DNA of 5,586 bases from Rhodospirillaceae bacterium (GTDB lineage Bacteria > Pseudomonadota > Alphaproteobacteria > Rickettsiales > UBA3002). The notes beneath the pieces were generated by a model. That model did no database searches. It was not told the origin of the DNA and worked only from the letters and a program-made list of their open reading frames with translations. The stretch is taken from the NCBI GenBank assembly GCA_947458525.1, contig CANHAG010000110.1, positions 1 to 5,586 on the forward strand, given 5' to 3'. The position numbers were made by a program, and so were the translations under genes. Below are positions 1-5,586 of this stretch, in pieces; position 1 is the stretch's first letter; every line of letters begins with the position of its first letter.

Positions 1-552
<552 letters not shown>

Positions 553-559
553 GAGATGA

Positions 560-594
560 ACGGATTGTCAGACAAACTGATAATCCGTGATTTT
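560..594 (+). promoter_or_regulatory. Hairpin 1 in the rpoB-rpoC spacer, attenuator-like
   Basis: The left arm ACGGATTGTCAG (560-571) and right arm CTGATAATCCGT (577-588) form a 12-bp stem with a single G-U wobble (567 with 581) and a 5-nt loop, ACAAA. A short T run (591-594) follows two bases after the stem. That makes it resemble a weak intrinsic terminator or attenuator seven nucleotides past the rpoB stop. The T run is only four long, so strong termination is unlikely, and rpoC must be transcribed through it. Partial attenuation, an RNase processing site or a stabilising 3' structure for rpoB mRNA are all possible. Confidence 0.6.
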
Positions 595-609
595 CGGGCG
601 AGGGGTTAA

Positions 610-4836
<4,227 letters not shown>

Positions 4837-4844
4837 TGGCAGCG

Positions 4845-4870
4845 TGGGGCGGCGTTTAAAGGTCGCCCCA
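4845..4870. terminator. Hairpin between convergent rpoC and agmatine deiminase genes
   Basis: The arms TGGGGCGGC (4845-4853) and GTCGCCCCA (4862-4870) form a 9-bp GC-rich stem with one G-U wobble on the plus-strand RNA and an 8-nt loop, GTTTAAAG. It begins eight bases after the rpoC stop and lies 16 bases past the deiminase stop on the other strand, where a shared terminator would be expected. Neither strand has a T run after the stem, so it does not meet the usual intrinsic terminator pattern. It may act as a 3'-end stabilising hairpin or work together with Rho. Confidence 0.55.
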
Positions 4871-4886
4871 GAATTGCGTGATGGCG

Positions 4887-5586
4887 TTAGGCTGGTTCCT
4901 GCTGGGTGAGGCAGTGGATCGTGCCAAGCCCCCAGACGAGGTCGCGCGCATAGACCCCCACCACCTCGCGTTTCGGGAAACAGTGCTGCAGCGTGGCCAG
5001 GGCGATCTTATCGGCCGGGTCGTTAAAGACGGGCACAAGCACCGCGCCGTTGGTAATCAGAAAATTCGCGTAAGAAGCGGGCAGGGTTTCACCCTCAAAC
5101 ACCACCGGGTGCGGCATGGGTAGTTCAATAATCTCAAACGGCTTGCCTTTTGCATCCCGCGCGCGGCGCAGCCGTTCGAGGTTACGCGTTAGCGGAATAA
5201 AATTAGGGTCTTTGCGGTTTGGCTCCACCACCGTCACAATTTTTCCCGGCGCAACAAAACGGGTAATGTCATCAATATGGCCGTGCGTGTCGTCGCCCTT
5301 GATGCCGGCTTCGAGCCAGATGGTGTTGGTTGCGCCCAGATAAGTCGCAAATACCTGCGCATAATCCGCGCGCGTGAAACCGGGATTGCGAATCTGAATA
5401 TCTGAAAGCAGCCATTCTTCGGTGACAAGCACAGTGCCTGCGCCATCCACTTCAATCCCCCCGCCTTCGAGCACCACGCGGCGGCCTTGGTGCGTGGGGT
5501 GGATGACAGGCGTGCGGGTAACGCCGGCAATAAAAGCGCCTAGCTTCGCATCCAGCCGCCAGTTGCTATATTTCGCCCATGCATTA
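4887..5586 (-). CDS. aguA: Agmatine deiminase family protein, C-terminal part (start outside window)
   Basis: This is the C-terminal 232 residues of a guanidine-group-modifying enzyme of the agmatine deiminase / Porphyromonas-type peptidyl-arginine deiminase family (typically about 340-370 aa). Agmatine deiminase converts agmatine and water to N-carbamoylputrescine and ammonia, a cytoplasmic step of polyamine synthesis. Reading leftward from 5585 it starts NAWAKYSNWRLDAKLG, a family hallmark. It then shows VLEGGGIEVDG with the conserved Glu (5466-5468), GDDTHGHIDD with catalytic His (5277-5279) and Asp (5271-5273), and GTIHCLTQQEPA at the C-terminus with nucleophilic Cys (4911-4913) eight residues from the end. 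The stop is TAA at 4889-4887. The frame stays open to the window edge, so the GTG at 5477 is internal and not the start. The reading DTHGH differs from the DT-D/S/N-GH forms I recall for characterised plant enzymes, so the exact substrate is less certain than the family. It converges on rpoC with a 50-nt gap and is not part of that operon. Confidence 0.93.
   Translation of the reverse strand, partial: NAWAKYSNWRLDAKLGAFIAGVTRTPVIHPTHQGRRVVLEGGGIEVDGAGTVLVTEEWLLSDIQIRNPGFTRADYAQVFATYLGATNTIWLEAGIKGDDTHGHIDDITRFVAPGKIVTVVEPNRKDPNFIPLTRNLERLRRARDAKGKPFEIIELPMPHPVVFEGETLPASYANFLITNGAVLVPVFNDPADKIALATLQHCFPKREVVGVYARDLVWGLGTIHCLTQQEPA

Noticed and set aside
4878..5123. 81-codon plus-strand frame after rpoC
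   Set aside because: It is antisense to the active-site end of the agmatine deiminase gene and has no recognisable motif.
4887..5477. Deiminase gene starting at the GTG at 5477
   Set aside because: The frame stays open to the window edge and the upstream codons encode conserved family residues (NAWAKYSNW). The GTG is an internal Val in VLEGGG.

Overview
The window looks like the genome of an alphaproteobacterium of moderately high GC. The main evidence is the RpoC N-terminus ([10 protein letters not shown], then a [20 protein letters not shown] stretch). It is supported by the RpoB C-terminus ([19 protein letters not shown]) and by RpoC carrying the proteobacterial-type SI3 insertion in its trigger loop. 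I cannot place it to order or genus from this sequence alone.

Layout from left to right. Positions 1-552 (+) are the last 183 codons of rpoB, the RNA polymerase beta subunit. Positions 553-657 form a 105-nt rpoB-rpoC spacer, which is the most structured non-coding part of the window. It holds two hairpins of 29-nt repeat units related to each other (20 of 29 positions identical), followed by a short inverted repeat that overlaps the rpoC Shine-Dalgarno sequence. Positions 658-4836 (+) are a complete, intact rpoC (1392 aa). Positions 4837-4886 are a 50-nt convergent gap with one GC-rich hairpin. Positions 4887-5586 (-) are the C-terminal 232 residues of an agmatine deiminase family enzyme whose start lies beyond the right edge.

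Function. RpoB and RpoC form the two large subunits of core RNA polymerase and are co-transcribed here. The operon appears to stop after rpoC, because the next gene points the opposite way. The str-operon genes (rpsL, rpsG, fusA) that follow rpoC in many bacteria are therefore not contiguous with it. The deiminase belongs to polyamine and agmatine metabolism and has no evident functional link to transcription.

Most of the window is conserved housekeeping sequence. No mobile element, CRISPR array, tRNA, rRNA or phage feature was seen. The one candidate for something undescribed is the rpoB-rpoC spacer. Its arms can fold either as two separate hairpins or as a central alternative hairpin. A 17-codon open frame covers the first hairpin, and a small competing stem could partly hide the rpoC ribosome binding site. 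This layout resembles an attenuator or translational switch, but its function is inference only.
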